A stretch of 64,000 bases of DNA from Basidiobolus meristosporus CBS 931.73 (taxonomy: Eukaryota > Basidiobolomycota > Basidiobolomycetes > Basidiobolales > Basidiobolaceae): positions 1-64,000 of the forward strand of contig MCFE01000083.1 of NCBI GenBank assembly GCA_002104905.1, read 5' to 3'. Positions 1 through 13,775 of this stretch are shown in pieces. Position 1 is the first letter of the stretch; each line of letters opens with the position of its first letter. The position numbers and the translations under genes were made by a program. The notes beneath the pieces are model-generated. The model saw only the letters and a list, made by a program, of their open reading frames with translations. It ran no database searches and was not told the origin of the DNA.

Positions 1-1242
1 AGCGAGACCTGGTGTGAATGTCTTCCCCTTAACCTTAAGATGACTTACCTCAAAACTACGCTTCTTAGCAAGACCAAGTATGTTGTGCGCAAGAAGCCAC
101 CGGGCCAAATTCTATCCCGTACTGCTCACGCTGTTGAAAGGGAATACAAAATCCTTGCATGCTTTGAGCAAAAATACCGACCTGCCGGTACCCAACGTGT
201 ATTGCCTCTGTGAAGACAGCGCCATCATAGGCACCCCTTTCTATGTTAGTGCCATGTATATGCTCAGCCTTTACTCTCTCAAGGTCACCTGCTAAAAATG
301 CTGTTTAGGTAATGGAATTCATGAACGGGCGCATTTACACCGAGGTTCTCTTCAAGGACCTACCTCCCACGGAGCGTAAACAATGGCATGTATCATTTCC
401 TGCTATCATGTCAGCCAAGATCAACGGAACTAACTCCTGAGTATTAGTTGGCGCTCAGCGGTGTCCACTCTTGCTAAGCTTCACTCGGTAGACTATCGCA
501 AGATCGGTCTTGCGGATTATGGGAAAGATTCCGGCTTTTATGCCCGACAGATCAAGTCACTGGGTAAAATATCCACGATACAATCTCAAGTGAAGAACGA
601 GCAGGGTGAGCCAGTAGGTGAGCTCCCTGGCTTCAAGAGAATCCTGGCATGGTTCAGCCAAAACCTCAGCGATGATACTACCACCTTAATTCACGGCGAT
701 TATAAGGTAGCGAACCATTGGCACCCTTGTATGCTTTCGACTACCTAACACATACATTGGCAGATCGACAACCTAGTCTTCCATCCAACCGAACCCAGGG
801 TCATCGGGATCCTGGATTGGGAGCTCTCCACCGTAGGCCATCCCCTCTCTGACCTTACCAATCTGCTCCAGCCATACCTCATCCTTCCAAACAGCAATCT
901 TTCTCTGACACGCCTCGACGAGGAGACTATCAGGGATTTGGAGCTTCCAACCAAGGATGAGCTGATGCAGCTGTATTGTGAGATTGCGAACCGGGAATAT
1001 CCGATCAAGAATTGGAATTTCTTCATCGCCTTCTCTTTCTTCCGGGTATGTTCATTACAGGTGGGCAAGTTGATGTTCAATCTAACCAGTTCCTTCAGTT
1101 GGCAGTGATCACCCAAGGGATTGCCGCCAGGGCAGCCAAGAAGCAGGCTAGCTCTGCGCAAGCGGCAAAGTACGCAAAGATGTTTCGTCCACTCTCTAAC
1201 CTGGTGCTTGCTATCATTGACCAATCAAGCAGCAAGCTCTAA
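1..1242 (+). pseudogene. APH-family phosphotransferase related to the N-terminal domain of ACAD10/ACAD11, 5'-truncated by the window and frame-disrupted
   Basis: The conceptual product carries the aminoglycoside-phosphotransferase-like kinase fold found at the N-terminus of ACAD10/11 and as stand-alone fungal proteins. Visible landmarks are RKKPPGQ and the EREYKIL helix near the start, [23 protein letters not shown], the catalytic-loop HGDY, and [14 protein letters not shown] with the metal-binding Asp. GT-AG introns fit at 245-308, 390-447, 707-763 and 1046-1089, and the last three exons join in phase. Two breaks remain. One extra base near 161 moves the frame between EREYKIL and HALSKN, and base 448 is left over after the second intron. 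The gene is therefore either a recent pseudogene or carries two sequence errors; the downstream part is otherwise intact to the TAA at 1240. The substrate is unknown; human ACAD10/11 kinase domains act on 4-hydroxy fatty acyl-CoA (family knowledge). The true 5' end lies outside the window. Confidence 0.75.
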
Positions 1243-1251
1243 CATATATAT

Positions 1252-1342
1252 AAATAAATGCAGATATCGACTACCCCGATAAATAAATACAGACATCGAC
1301 TACCCTGATAAATATATAAAATAAAGATATCAACTACTCTGA
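1252..1342. repeat. Minisatellite-like tandem repeat, about three units of 30-35 bp
   Basis: Three imperfect units share the pattern AAATAAA..CAGAYATCGACTACCC.GAT and follow directly behind the stop codon of the phosphotransferase relic. They are AT-rich and non-coding and may lie in its 3' UTR. Confidence 0.7.
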
Positions 1343-1434
1343 TCAACAGCTACTCGCCATAATGTTCCATTTCAAGACCAAATTTGGGCAATGCCTAATC
1401 ATCCAGCGTATTCGGTCAACCAAAACAATTCCGT

Positions 1435-1442
1435 ATAAAAGA
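1435..1442 (+). promoter_or_regulatory. TATA box (TATAAAAG) of the orphan gene at 1475
   Basis: A perfect TATAAAAG lies 40 bp upstream of the chosen ATG at 1475. This supports transcription of that small gene and its start. Confidence 0.5.
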
Positions 1443-1474
1443 GATCAGAGAGCAGAGGCTGCACCACAAACAAC

Positions 1475-2150
1475 ATGCTTCAATACGGCTATTTACTAGG
1501 TAAGTCCTGTTTCCCATAGCTAGTGCAACCCGCATTTTTTGACACTCTTCGTAGGTGAAGGAGGCGAGACCAAGATCATCACTCCACCCCAGCTTAAAGG
1601 GAAGATAGGCTTGACTCCAGGCAACCGTTTCTGCCTTGTTGGTACCAGAAACGCCATCCTCGAATGGCTTCGCAACCACTACGATACCATCGTCGAGGCC
1701 AACTTAGGATATAAGCATGAGATAGAGCAAGATTTGGTGTTCGACACTTACCATCAATACAATGCAAGTGCCAGCTGGACAGAAACCTTCTGGAATTATG
1801 TTGGTTGGCCTGACAAGAACACTGAGCATGTCCGTGTCGAGATCCGGATTCGTAACGCAAAGACTGATGATGGCGTCGAGCCCTATCATAGAGTCTTGAC
1901 CCCAAACAAAGTCACCCTGGGTGCTATGGCCGACACCCTCGAAAAACAATGGGCAAGCTCAGGCCCCTCCTATGTGGATATTGCCAAGCATCTGTTGAAT
2001 GACGAGCCTTTGCCTGCACCGTATGTTGACAATCTCCCATTGTCGGGTATCCTGGTTGAGGAAACCACACCCACCACTGAAACAGCAGCTGAACCGGAAC
2101 CTCTTAACACTCCTGATCACAAAGACAATGAAGTTCCTTATTTGGCGTAG
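1475..2150 (+). CDS. Orphan protein, 206 aa, two exons
   Basis: Exon 1 is 1475-1499, the intron is 1500-1554 (GTAAGT...TAG), and exon 2 is 1555-2150; the joined frame is 621 bp. The start is chosen because a TATAAAAG box lies 40 bp upstream and the first exon joins in phase. I do not recognise the family. The protein is acidic in its last third, with a Thr/Glu/Pro-rich tail at about residues 170-206. Earlier parts look globular, with WTETFWNYVGWPD near residue 80 and a VRVEIRIRN strand near residue 98. No signal peptide or membrane segment is evident. The gene lies between the phosphotransferase relic and the PAK kinase with no sign of shared function. Confidence 0.6.
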
Positions 2151-3583
2151 GGAACGTTTTTCTCGAACTGTCTACATCATCGTTGAATGTAACATAAATC
2201 ACATTTGTCAATATCTCTCTTATTATATAAATGCCACCCAGTATTTTTGTCTAGAGAATTCATTTAATGCGTAGCACATAGGCCATAGACACTTCACCAC
2301 CTGCATTGAGTGGATCTTCACCAACTATTTAGAGGAGGCGGACTAAATGAGATGCACCTCAGACACTAACAAACATCATCCCAGACAACGGAATTGACCT
2401 TACGAAACGGTGGCCATTCTTTGGCATACATTTCGCTGTCGTACCCATCTAAAATCAGGTTTCCATGCCACTAACAAGTACTGCTTGATGACACAAGTCT
2501 GCTTGCCACTCAGAAGCAATGTCTGATGACACAATACTCCAGACGCCCGTGATATTCTCAGTAACTGATTGTTGAGTGATTGCCTCAGCAACTGATTGCG
2601 AGATTAAGGAAATTCATTTAGGAATGAAATGGCAGCAGGGAGCAGGGAGCAGGGAGCAGGGAATTGGCTCTAGACAATTTTAGCGGGCGGTGGACCACTT
2701 TGGTTAGCACTTCCTCCCTTGCGATGATCACTTTGGTTAGTATTCACACACCTACGATGATCACTTTGGTGGAGTGGAATTGCTCACGACAACAATGACG
2801 CTGAACAATGGATTGGTCCAAGGAAAACGGAATGGAGAAGCGCAAAAAGGAAGGATTAGGCTTTGGTGCCCAGACTTCCAATTTCCATATACGCATGGGT
2901 AATTGTGTTGGTGTAATTTTCAAGCCAAATTCGGCCCAGAGCTTAGATTGCCCAATATTCCTGTGCAAAGCTTGTTCCTCGTTGTTTCTGGCCAACACAG
3001 GCCGAAACACATGTCCGGGGTATATATTTCTTACTCCTTGCTGAGAGTTGTTACTCCATCGTGCCGTTCACCGGTGGTATTCAAATCAATAATATCATAC
3101 CATTAGTGGCAGTGGTAATACATTGTAGTACTCATTAAATCTACTTTTTCCAATGGATCTGATGAGGGTCCTCGGTTTGAAAGTCACCATTTCCCATTTT
3201 GTACTCTTGCTAATTAGCTAGCAAATATTCTTTAAAACTCTATTATCAAATCCCCACCTCACCCCTTATTGTCGCTTGATATCTTTGTTCCCTTTGCCCG
3301 CCTTGCCAGTCGATCTATTTTCTTCAAAAGTGCTGTCCCCATTAGTCACTTGCTTCGTCTCGACATATCGACTGTAGCTGATAATTTATTCCATTTGTGC
3401 TCCTTCGCCCTCCAAACAGTATGTAACGTTTCTTGCTTTCCATCCCATTGTCTAGACTACCATATTGGGCGTGCTCTGAATTTCCACCCTGTGTGTCTTT
3501 TGCTTTTGATTGAACCTCCCTGCTCATGAACGTTTGTTTAGTTGGTATAAAGTTTAGGTTTGAAAGCTTTCAAGAACCTTTAA
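2151..3583. other. Intergenic region with short tandem repeats, upstream of the PAK gene
   Basis: No convincing gene was found. Bases 2634-2661 hold four tandem copies of AGCAGGG. Around 2705-2772 the phrase GATGATCACTTTGGT recurs, once perfectly and once in part. The last ~450 bp are pyrimidine-rich and probably carry the PAK promoter; TATAAAG occurs at 3546-3552, close to the ATG at 3584. Confidence 0.5.
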
Positions 3584-6137
<2,554 letters not shown>

Positions 6138-6514
6138 GCGAATTTCTTATAAGTACTTCCTTCCTCATTTTCCTGTAAATCTGTTCCATTTCAAAGCATC
6201 GTAATTAATCCATTTCCCACGATGATTCCCCCCCCCCCGATTTCCCTTCACCTTTATACTCTTCCCATCGCCGGTAACAAGGAAATCAGGATTTGTTACA
6301 GCGCGATTTTGCTACTCGACTCACCAACCGTCACTTAATCCAAACCAAACTTTATTCCCCAAGATATCCTAATGTATTCCCTTCGTTCATTTATTCCACG
6401 GCTTCGTCGTATCAATTAGAAAACATACCGATAAACACATATAGCTAACCTGGGGTTGGATCACCACGCAGACTGTTGTTGTTTATTCTCTAGCGGGGCA
6501 ATCCCCCTGCCTCC
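6138..6514. other. Convergent intergenic spacer between the PAK kinase and cyclin H
   Basis: This holds the 3' regions of two convergent genes. An 11-base C run lies at 6228-6238. No other structure is seen. Confidence 0.5.
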
Positions 6515-7898
6515 CTAGTCCAGCACGGACGCAATCTCTTTCTCCTTCTCCTCCACTAACTTCTGCTTCTTCAGCTTTCGCTGATTCTCCTCCTCCTCCT
6601 CTTGCGCCTTTTTCCTCTTGAACCTGATGGGCAATGAGTAAGTGACATGGATGTGACGGAGGGAGGGCGTGTTACTTACAAAAGACTCTCGGGATTCTTT
6701 TCTGGGTTCCGACAGAAGATCAGTCGACGATCGATCTCCCTTACGACCGCGATCTGTACCGGCTTGTAATCCTGCAGCGTCTGTTCAATCTCGCCCAGGA
6801 TTTTTTGGAGCTTTGCGAAGGAATCTGGGTCATGCTCGAACTTTTGCTTCAAATACCTGGCGCAGAGAATATTAGCCTTGGCAAAGCTTGGGTTGAGGTC
6901 AGACAGTGCTCACCCTTCAACATCACATCGAAACTGCTTTCCGGCCAGATTCATGGCGCCCATGGCGATCTGTGATGGTTGGTACAGGAAGATGAGATCG
7001 GTGTAAAGGGATTTGTCCACCCAATCCACCGCCTTCTCGTATGTGGATGTTAGGATGGCCAGGTCCTGGATGTGAGACTGACGTGCCACGGTTAATGCTC
7101 GGATGTGGAATGGTTTCGACTTTGTCAAGTTACCTGCATATCCAAATACAACCCGTGCAACGGCCTGTACGGATGATGGATGGTAAATTCGAATTTTAGG
7201 CTCTGTGAGATGATAAACTCCAAGTCTAGTATTGACTGGGCAGTGGTCTTGGGGATACGTTGGGCGAAATCGTCGATAGATATGAAAGAGTTCTCCACTT
7301 TGGTGGCGAGAAAGAGCGAAGTTAACCTTAGGACGAATGGGTCTGGTTAAAGGGGTGGCGACTGGGCGGGTAGTGAGGGCATATTTACATGATGGTTTTG
7401 GGATGATAGTCCATTACGGTATTGTACAGAAAGAATCGCTTCATGTATGTGATGGCGGTGGCCTTGCCAAGCAAGTCAAGGAAAATCCCCGTTAAACATG
7501 GCTCAGTATATGGGAAAGGGGTCAGCCCGGACTTACTTTCACTTTGTTTGGGAACTGGAACGCTTTACAAAAGTCCCTCACTTTGGTTTCGTAAAAGCCC
7601 ACCAACGCCATCTCGTCTTGGACGTTTAAATAATTCGTTTGCCCATTGCTTTGTTGGCTATCGCCGAGTTGTTTCTAGTAAGCCCGTGTAAGTTCTCTGG
7701 TGCGGGGAAACGCTGGTTAACAAAGGAAAGTTCTGGATCTACCGCTTCCTCCAAATTGGTTTTCACTCTCTCTATAGATGCTTGGTTGCTGATTTGTCTG
7801 ATTTCCTGTAACTGTTTCTCGCTAAATCTCCAGCTTCTGTACTGGGAGGATTGCTCGTAAAGTGGGCGCAGGTCTTTGGCCATGTTTCCGACGTACAA
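6515..7898 (-). CDS. Cyclin H (Ccl1/Mcs2 type), CDK-activating kinase/TFIIK subunit, 7 exons, 343 aa
   Basis: Exons read from the minus strand: 7722-7898, 7537-7674, 7389-7462, 7134-7326, 6914-7077, 6680-6856, 6515-6623, totalling 1,032 bp. The start carries the cyclin H N-terminal signature (YEQSSQYRSWRFS). The first cyclin fold reads LVGFYETKVRDFC, then ITYMKRFFLYNTVMDYHPK and LTSLFLATKVEN; the second fold includes DLIFLYQPSQIAMGAM. The C-terminus is a charged KRKKAQEEEEE helix. Cyclin H pairs with CDK7/Kin28 and MAT1 in TFIIH, phosphorylating the RNA polymerase II CTD and activating other CDKs. The first intron (7675-7721, 47 bp) has a weak GTTAAC donor and was chosen because it restores the frame; an upstream Met at 7898 or the next Met at 7883 could be the start. 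Confidence 0.9.
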
Positions 7899-8329
7899 AG
7901 GAGAACGAGTGGGTTTGCGAGGTCCAATATACTTGAATACTCTCCTTAAGCCTTGGATTCAATAAACAATATCTGTAAGGACACGTCGAAAAAAATTCGG
8001 ACCAAACTGCGTAGTTTGGTTTATTTATTGATGAAACACTTGATTCTTGAATAACCTGCATTGAAAGTAACGGTATATCTTATGGTAGCAGACGCCCGAT
8101 AATGAACGTTATCACTGACCAACCCACACATGCAACTACCCAAACAGAGCCCTTGCCCCGTCCATCCCAACTAGACACTAACTGGTTAAGCGGGTGAATG
8201 AAACTCGACTTATTCGTCAAATTTATTATAGGTTTGGAAAAATGATGGATGCAAGCCTTCTTATTGACTTCAAAGAGAACGCCAATGGACTGAACTAATG
8301 CTAATAAATGTATTCTCGTAACAGAGGTC
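7899..8329. other. Intergenic region, cyclin H upstream
   Basis: This is 431 bp between two minus-strand genes. It includes the likely cyclin H promoter and the 3' region of the ATP synthase subunit gene. No specific signal was recognised. Confidence 0.4.
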
Positions 8330-8640
8330 TTAATGAGCAGATTGTTGCTTGTTCTTGGCTGTAAAATCAAAGAGGTTGCATTAGTATGGGTGCATCGAGT
8401 TGAGACACTGGCGCGGACTTACCCAAAGGATTACGAGGATCGTTAGCGTACTCAGGAGCTATTACGAGAGAAACCGTTAGCAACCTGTGGAATTAACCTA
8501 CCAAGGAGGGCGGGCTTACCTTGAATCATGGCATTTTGAAGCTTGGCGATCAAGCAGAAGGTGATAACACCACCGGCAAAGAAGGGGAACATGGGGCGGA
8601 AAACGGGAGTAGACCAAGCGCGAAGACCGAAGAAGCTCAT
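8330..8640 (-). CDS. ATP18: Mitochondrial F1Fo-ATP synthase subunit j (Atp18), 3 exons, 61 aa
   Basis: Exons on the minus strand: 8520-8640, 8423-8458, 8330-8358 (186 bp). The peptide starts MSFFGLRAWSTP and has one hydrophobic segment (about residues 13-35, including FPFFAGGV). It ends with the subunit j signature EYANDPRNP followed by a short polar tail. Subunit j is a small inner-membrane protein at the base of the Fo sector that helps form ATP synthase dimers. The reading frame stays open upstream to 8721, but the Met at 8640 gives the normal family length, so I take it as the start. Two tiny exons (36 and 29 bp) encode the conserved C-terminus, so a gene finder could easily miss it. Confidence 0.88.
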
Positions 8641-9182
8641 CTTAGGGGTTTTCTTGATTTCGTAAGAATAGTTGTTGAAAGAAGTGTTCGAGTTCTCTAC
8701 ACAAGACCAAGTCGAGTTCAAAGTTGGCTACTGCACTAAATGGATTGATACAAATTCCTCCTCCATGCCCTACCTTTCCCTGATGCCCCAGCGAATCACT
8801 CTCCCAAAAAATCTTTTCCCCCCAACTAAAGTATACTACAATTGGGGTACCTGAAGTCCATGTCCCTAATATTCGATCACGTGATTAGGGCTTAGATATG
8901 GGGTAGAATTGCCGCGCCGTATATAGAGCTGGACCGCAGGTAGAATAGCCAAGATGGATCTAAGCCACTAGTGTTATAGAGATGATGAGTGCTCTGCTTT
9001 ATTAACGCAATAGTGTGGGCAGGTGGGGGGAGTAGCATCAACATTGGAGCCATTGCCAATTGATATATATAGAAAAGCGATCTGTATCGTTCAACAAGAA
9101 CAACACCAAGTGAAAGTACATGAAAGATCTATCTTTATAGAAAAATACAACTGATGAGGGATGCTATTACGGGTCAGAAGAC
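8641..9182. other. Intergenic region upstream of ATP18
   Basis: This is 542 bp holding the ATP18 promoter side and the 3' end of the phosphotransferase gene. The sequence ATCACGTGAT at 8876-8885 is a palindromic E-box (CACGTG). No gene is seen. Confidence 0.4.
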
Positions 9183-10816
9183 CTAGTTCTGATGCTTCTT
9201 GTGGGGAATGGTCAGGCAACTGATCTTAAGATAGCTACAGAAGCGATCGATCACCAGTAATGCCCAATGGGAATAAGCAATCAAGGCGAAGACAAAGAAG
9301 CCGACCAAGAAGTAGTACTCGGTAGCTGGAGTGAATACAGGCTTCCTGTTTGATGGGTAACATTGTGAGAAAGCTGTTTGGATGGAGACGGTCAAGCATT
9401 CACTTACGTATTGAACCAGATAGGTGCATTGGTGGCCACTGCGCCTACTACAAGAGGGGCAATCAACACGGTGAACATGGGGAACTCGCTCTTGGTAACG
9501 TGGGAAAGGATGATCTTGGTGGCCATGCGTCCAAACACAATTCCCGCAGTGATAATGAAGAGAATCAAATGCTCCTTCAGCACAACGGAATAGGGAGACG
9601 CAAGCCAGAAGTAGATTGCTAGTAGGTAGACTGTCATTGGAAAGAGCTGAAGCAAGGCTGACAAATAGCTTTGCTTCTTCTTTTCGCAAGCCCTCTTCAC
9701 CGCGATGAAACTACATGGTACCAGCAGGGTTAGAAACTGCCTTCAGTCATGCTCCACAATTCTAGCCCTTACCATGCTGGTGAGTGAACGAAGACGATGA
9801 GGGAGTACATAAACACAAACATCAGATCAATCAAATTCGTTCCTTCGGGGATAAATGATGGAGTGAGATCTCCCAAGATATCTACCACCAGGCTTCTCCA
9901 CAGTTGAGGACCTGAGGAAGCAATCACCATTAGCACCGCTACCTTTACATATGACCCTGAGAGAAGAGTACTCACCATAGATACCGGTAAGGATATTGCA
10001 TACACATGACATTACTAGCCCTTCGGTAGGGCCGTTAATGACACCGAGGTACAACACACCGGTATGATATTCCTCCCAGGTGGACAGGTAAAATGGAATG
10101 GTGGCTATAGGCAAGGGTGTATTAGCATCTCGGGCTCCAGGGCGAATGGTATTTTTAATCACATACTTAGACCAGTAATAAGCACCGTGTACCAACTAAA
10201 TCCAAGCCCCATTCCGGCGGCCTGGACGATCCCTCCGATGGAGCAATTCAGCGCATCGCAACCATGGTCGAACAGTTCGCCTGAGGTTCCGATTAGCACC
10301 CAGAAATACCGGGATCGAAGACAGAAAGAAAGTACCTAATGGCGAGGAGGTTCCGGTACGACGAGCTTGTTTGCCATCGACGTTATCAAACGTGGAATAA
10401 AGCCAGATCCCTGCCGCGAAACTATCCATCGACTTGGAGCTTAGAGACAAACCTCAAGAATGACTTTGGCGCAATTGCCTACCTATAATACAACCACGGC
10501 GAGGCGTACGATTCCAGGTCCGGTATGAAATACAGAGCACAGAAGAAGTTGACTATCACGAAGCCAAGACCGCACAGTGTGATTAGGTTAGGCCTAGGTC
10601 GTAATTCAGTATGGCACCTTCCAGGAAAGACATTTAGAAAGCATATACTAACGCCATCCAGAGCGGGAACAGATCAACACATGCATTCCAGTAGTGGCGA
10701 AGGATGTACTGACTGAGGTAGGACTTGTCTTCGGCGGCGTACTTGTACAGCCTTAGGTTTTTAAGCGCTTCGTCGGATACGTACTCCGACTTCGTTGAGA
10801 GACCGAAAACGCCCAT
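9183..10816 (-). CDS. Cholinephosphotransferase/ethanolaminephosphotransferase (CPT1/EPT1 family), 8 exons, 408 aa
   Basis: Exons on the minus strand: 10653-10816, 10483-10593, 10336-10439, 10167-10280, 9976-10104, 9773-9911, 9408-9710, 9183-9345; total 1,227 bp. The enzyme transfers phosphocholine or phosphoethanolamine from the CDP-alcohol to diacylglycerol, the last Kennedy-pathway step, in the ER/Golgi membrane. The CDP-alcohol phosphotransferase signature DG-x2-AR-x8-G-x3-D-x3-D is complete and split by an intron: DGKQARRTGTSSPLG then ELFDHGCD. The N-terminus matches the family (LKNLRLYKYAAEDKS, then YWN..LFPLWMAPNLIT). Several hydrophobic segments follow, as expected for about 8 membrane helices. 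The sequence alone does not say whether choline or ethanolamine is preferred. Upstream lies a long gene-poor repeat region. Confidence 0.93.
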
Positions 10817-11820
10817 AGTTAGGGAAGAAGTGTGGCCGAGAGGGGTTGGGTTATTTCACGAAGGGCCTTCCAAGCGGTAAGTTAAGAAGAACGCCAGCCC
10901 TCCACAACTAGCGAATGTCTGGATAAAAAGGGTAAAAGAAGTACAAGAAATCGATTTTTTTCAAGCAGGTGATACTAGCACAGTGAACCCAAGTGTAACG
11001 ACCAATATAGATATCTTAATTGCTGCCTATGATACATGGTGATTGGCTTAGATAACATTCATGCTGTTGCCATTCCATCCTGACCAAGGTGGTTGATTTA
11101 AGGTTGGTTTTTGATTAATTCTCGGTGGGGAAAGTAGCTACCTTGCACCTAAACTTGTAGAGATATGATTGGGCTCTACCCGAGCGATCCTGCTGATTTC
11201 CGATGATTTCCTCCAGGCTGTTTCACCAACGGTTGAATTAAATCACACCACGTTGACAATTTCCAATAATCTGAGATGGTATATACCCCATATGGTATAA
11301 TGGGTAATGTGGGTTAACGACGATGCTAGGGTGGGCAAAAATGTCGAGATTCCGACAATCATGCTTAAATTCATCTGCTTCGTGTTCTCCGCCAAGATTG
11401 ACAAGTTTATGCATTCTCCCACAGTTGGTTTAGATGTTCCGATATTTGCGCAAAGCTATGTATGATGGATGTGATACTCGACTCTCCAAACACCTCCCCT
11501 CGCTCACAATTTACCGGTTGTAGGGAGCATGAGATCATGGCAGCCCCAACCCCTTCCATTAAAGTAATACCCAGCGAACAAGCCCACCTCGGTACAATTT
11601 ATTTTCCTTTGGGGTTAAATCGTGCTGACAATATGAAGTAATCAGCCATCCTGAGCATATTTCATACTAACTATTGATCGTCATGTCTGCTCCGTATGAT
11701 ATCACCACCATGGTAATGACTTGGTCAATCGAGGTTGATCTTCTTGCTATTTACCAGGATTCGCTGAAAGCACCAAACGTCTCTAGCATCAATCCAAAGG
11801 CCTAAAAATACCCTCCCATC
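10817..11820. other. Gene-free spacer before the LTR cluster
   Basis: About 1 kb of ordinary-composition sequence upstream of the phosphotransferase gene. No ORF, RNA gene or repeat is recognised apart from the promoter that must lie near 10.85 kb. Confidence 0.4.
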
Positions 11821-12521
11821 TGTTGTAAATTCTGTAATTACACCTAAATACTCACTTAACCCAGTCGCTTAGATCATTGTCTACAAATCTCAGAGAATTC
11901 AGGCCAAATGCCTTGTCCGGATTTACTTCGAATATTTTCACCAAACTGTCAGGTACCCAGAACATGAGGTTTCTCAAAGCTGTCCAAACTGTTGTAATTA
12001 TTAAGCTTTCACCTAAATATTCATGCTAAATTAGTCACATAGATCTTATTCTGTGATTAGCATTCTGTCCTGACTAAATTTCATGTTGGGATTTACTTAG
12101 AATATTCTCACCAAATTACCAGGTACCCAGATTATGACCTTTCTCAAAGTTGTCCGAAAGATCTCAAACTTTACACACATATTCTTGGGACCTTTTTTAG
12201 CAGACTCTACATGTTTGTTTGCTCTACTTTGTCAAAAGTGTAAATACCATACTTTGATCAATAAACATACATGTGAATAACTTGTAAATCCTCTAGTTCT
12301 CCACAACACTTCCAATACACCCCAGAATATTACAACATAAACAGCCCCAAACCTTGCACATATGCTCTTGAGACCTTTCTAAACATACTCTATGTGTTTG
12401 TTTTGCCAAGATCATATACAAGTATATATAGTACTTTTACATTCAATAAATCATCAAGTGAAATGCACATATTCTACTTGTTCCCCAAATCCCTTCCAAT
12501 ACCTCAATAATTCTTTCAACA
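11821..12521 (+). mobile_element. Solo LTR, family R1, copy A1, split by nested copy A2
   Basis: It begins TGTTGTAA and ends TTTCAACA. Removing the inserted copy at 11,990-12,337 with its 5-bp duplication leaves 348 bp, the same length as other R1 copies. An AAGTATATATAGTA promoter-like stretch lies in the 3' half, as expected of the LTR U3/R region. No target duplication is recognisable around this older copy. Confidence 0.75.
11990..12337 (+). mobile_element. Solo LTR, family R1, copy A2, nested in A1
   Basis: This is a 348-bp copy with TGTTGTAA...TTACAACA ends. It interrupts copy A1 between ..CTGTCCAAAC and AAACAGCCCC.. and is flanked by CAAAC (11,985-11,989) and TAAAC (12,338-12,342), a 5-bp target duplication with one mismatch. 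Confidence 0.8.
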
Positions 12522-12546
12522 ATAGGATATATCTTTCCGTGGTGAA

Positions 12547-12669
12547 CTCTTGTCTTTCACTTTTAATGCTCTGTCTCTTGGATGTTGGTTTGAGACTCAC
12601 TGGTGATATAACAACTATTGTGAGAGTTTTTTAAGGATATTGAAAGGGATTGGGAGAGCAAGTGGATGA
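12547..12669. repeat. 123-bp direct repeat X, left copy
   Basis: Starts CTCTTGTCTTTCAC and ends GTGGATGA. It is nearly identical to 13,002-13,124, and the two copies flank R1 LTR copy B exactly. Confidence 0.8.
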
Positions 12670-13001
12670 TGTTGTAAGAGCCTTGGAGATATTGGAAGTG
12701 ATTGGGAGAACAAGTAGATTATGTGGTTTTCACTTAATGATTTATTGAATGTAAAAGTAGTATTTATACTTTTACCTGGTCTTGGCATTACAAACACATA
12801 GAATAGGTTAAGGAAGGTCCCAAGAACATGTGTGCAAAGTTTGGGGCTGTTTGGACAACTTATCTAATTTTCATGTTCTGGGTAAATATTCTAAGTAAAT
12901 CCCGACAAGGAATTTGGTCAGTATTCTCTAGGATTTGAAGGTAATGATCTAAGTGACTAAGTTAGGTGAATATTTAGGTGGAATCACAAATTTTTACAAC
13001 A
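12670..13001 (-). mobile_element. Solo LTR, family R1, copy B (reverse orientation)
   Basis: Bounded by TGTTGTAAGAGCC on the left and TTTTTACAACA on the right, 332 bp, with a TATTTATAC promoter-like core. Its flanks are the 123-bp repeats X and X' rather than a 5-bp target duplication (GATGA against CTCTT). Confidence 0.78.
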
Positions 13002-13124
13002 CTCTTGTCCTTCACTTTTAATGCTCTGTCTCTTGGATGTTGGTTTGAGACTTACTGGTGATATAACAACTATTGTGAGGGTTTTTTAAGGATATTGAAA
13101 GTGATTGGGAGAACAAGTGGATGA
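13002..13124. repeat. 123-bp direct repeat X', right copy
   Basis: Same length and near-identical sequence to 12,547-12,669. Its last ~55 bp are the left end of an older R1 copy (D) that continues to the right. Confidence 0.8.
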
Positions 13125-13775
13125 TGCAATCCTTGCTTGATCATTAATTTGATGTGAAAGTGATACATAACTTTCACACAATCTTGGAAAAATGACACAT
13201 ATTTTATGCTTAGAAAGGTTCCCAGAGCATGAGTGCAAAGTTTGGGTGTCTTTGAAAACTTTCAGAGTTCTACATGCTCAGAGCACCTGGTCTTTGTTGT
13301 AAGAGTTTTGGTGATAATGCAAGTGATTGGGAGAACAAGTAGATTACGTGGCTTTCACTTAACAATTTAGTGAATGTACAAGTAGTGTTTATACTTTTAC
13401 ATGGTCTTGACAAATCAAACACGTAGAATATACTTAGGAAGGTCCCAAGAGCATGTGCACAAAGTTTGGAGCCGTTTGAATCACTTAACAAAATTTCATG
13501 TTCTGGGTACCTGATGTTTTGGTGAAAATATTTGAAGTAAATCCTGACAAGGAATTTGCTCAGAATTCTCTAAGATTTGTAGGTAATGATCTAAGTGACT
13601 AAGCTAGGTGAATATTTAGGTGCAATTTCGAATTTTTACAACAATCTTTTGGTAAAATCTTACAAGTAAATTCCGACAAAGAATCTGGGCAAGATTTTCT
13701 AAGATTCATGGGCCATAATCCAAGCCTCTAAGTTAATGGAATATTTAGGTGTAAATACAGAATTTACAGCATTTA
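13069..13775 (-). mobile_element. Degenerate R1 LTR copy D, split by copy C
   Basis: The left part (13,069-13,294) and right part (13,644-~13,775) match successive portions of the R1 LTR in reverse orientation. They are interrupted by copy C between ..CACCTGGTCTT and TTTTGGTAAAAT... Terminal bases have decayed. Confidence 0.6.
13295..13643 (-). mobile_element. Solo LTR, family R1, copy C, nested in D
   Basis: A 349-bp copy, TGTTGTAAGAG...TTTTTACAACA. It is flanked by GTCTT (13,290-13,294) and ATCTT (13,644-13,648), a 5-bp duplication with one change. Confidence 0.8.

Noticed and set aside
2744-3106. Overlapping short ORFs on both strands in the intergenic region before the PAK gene
   Set aside because: No family match, no splice or promoter support, and frames overlap on opposite strands.
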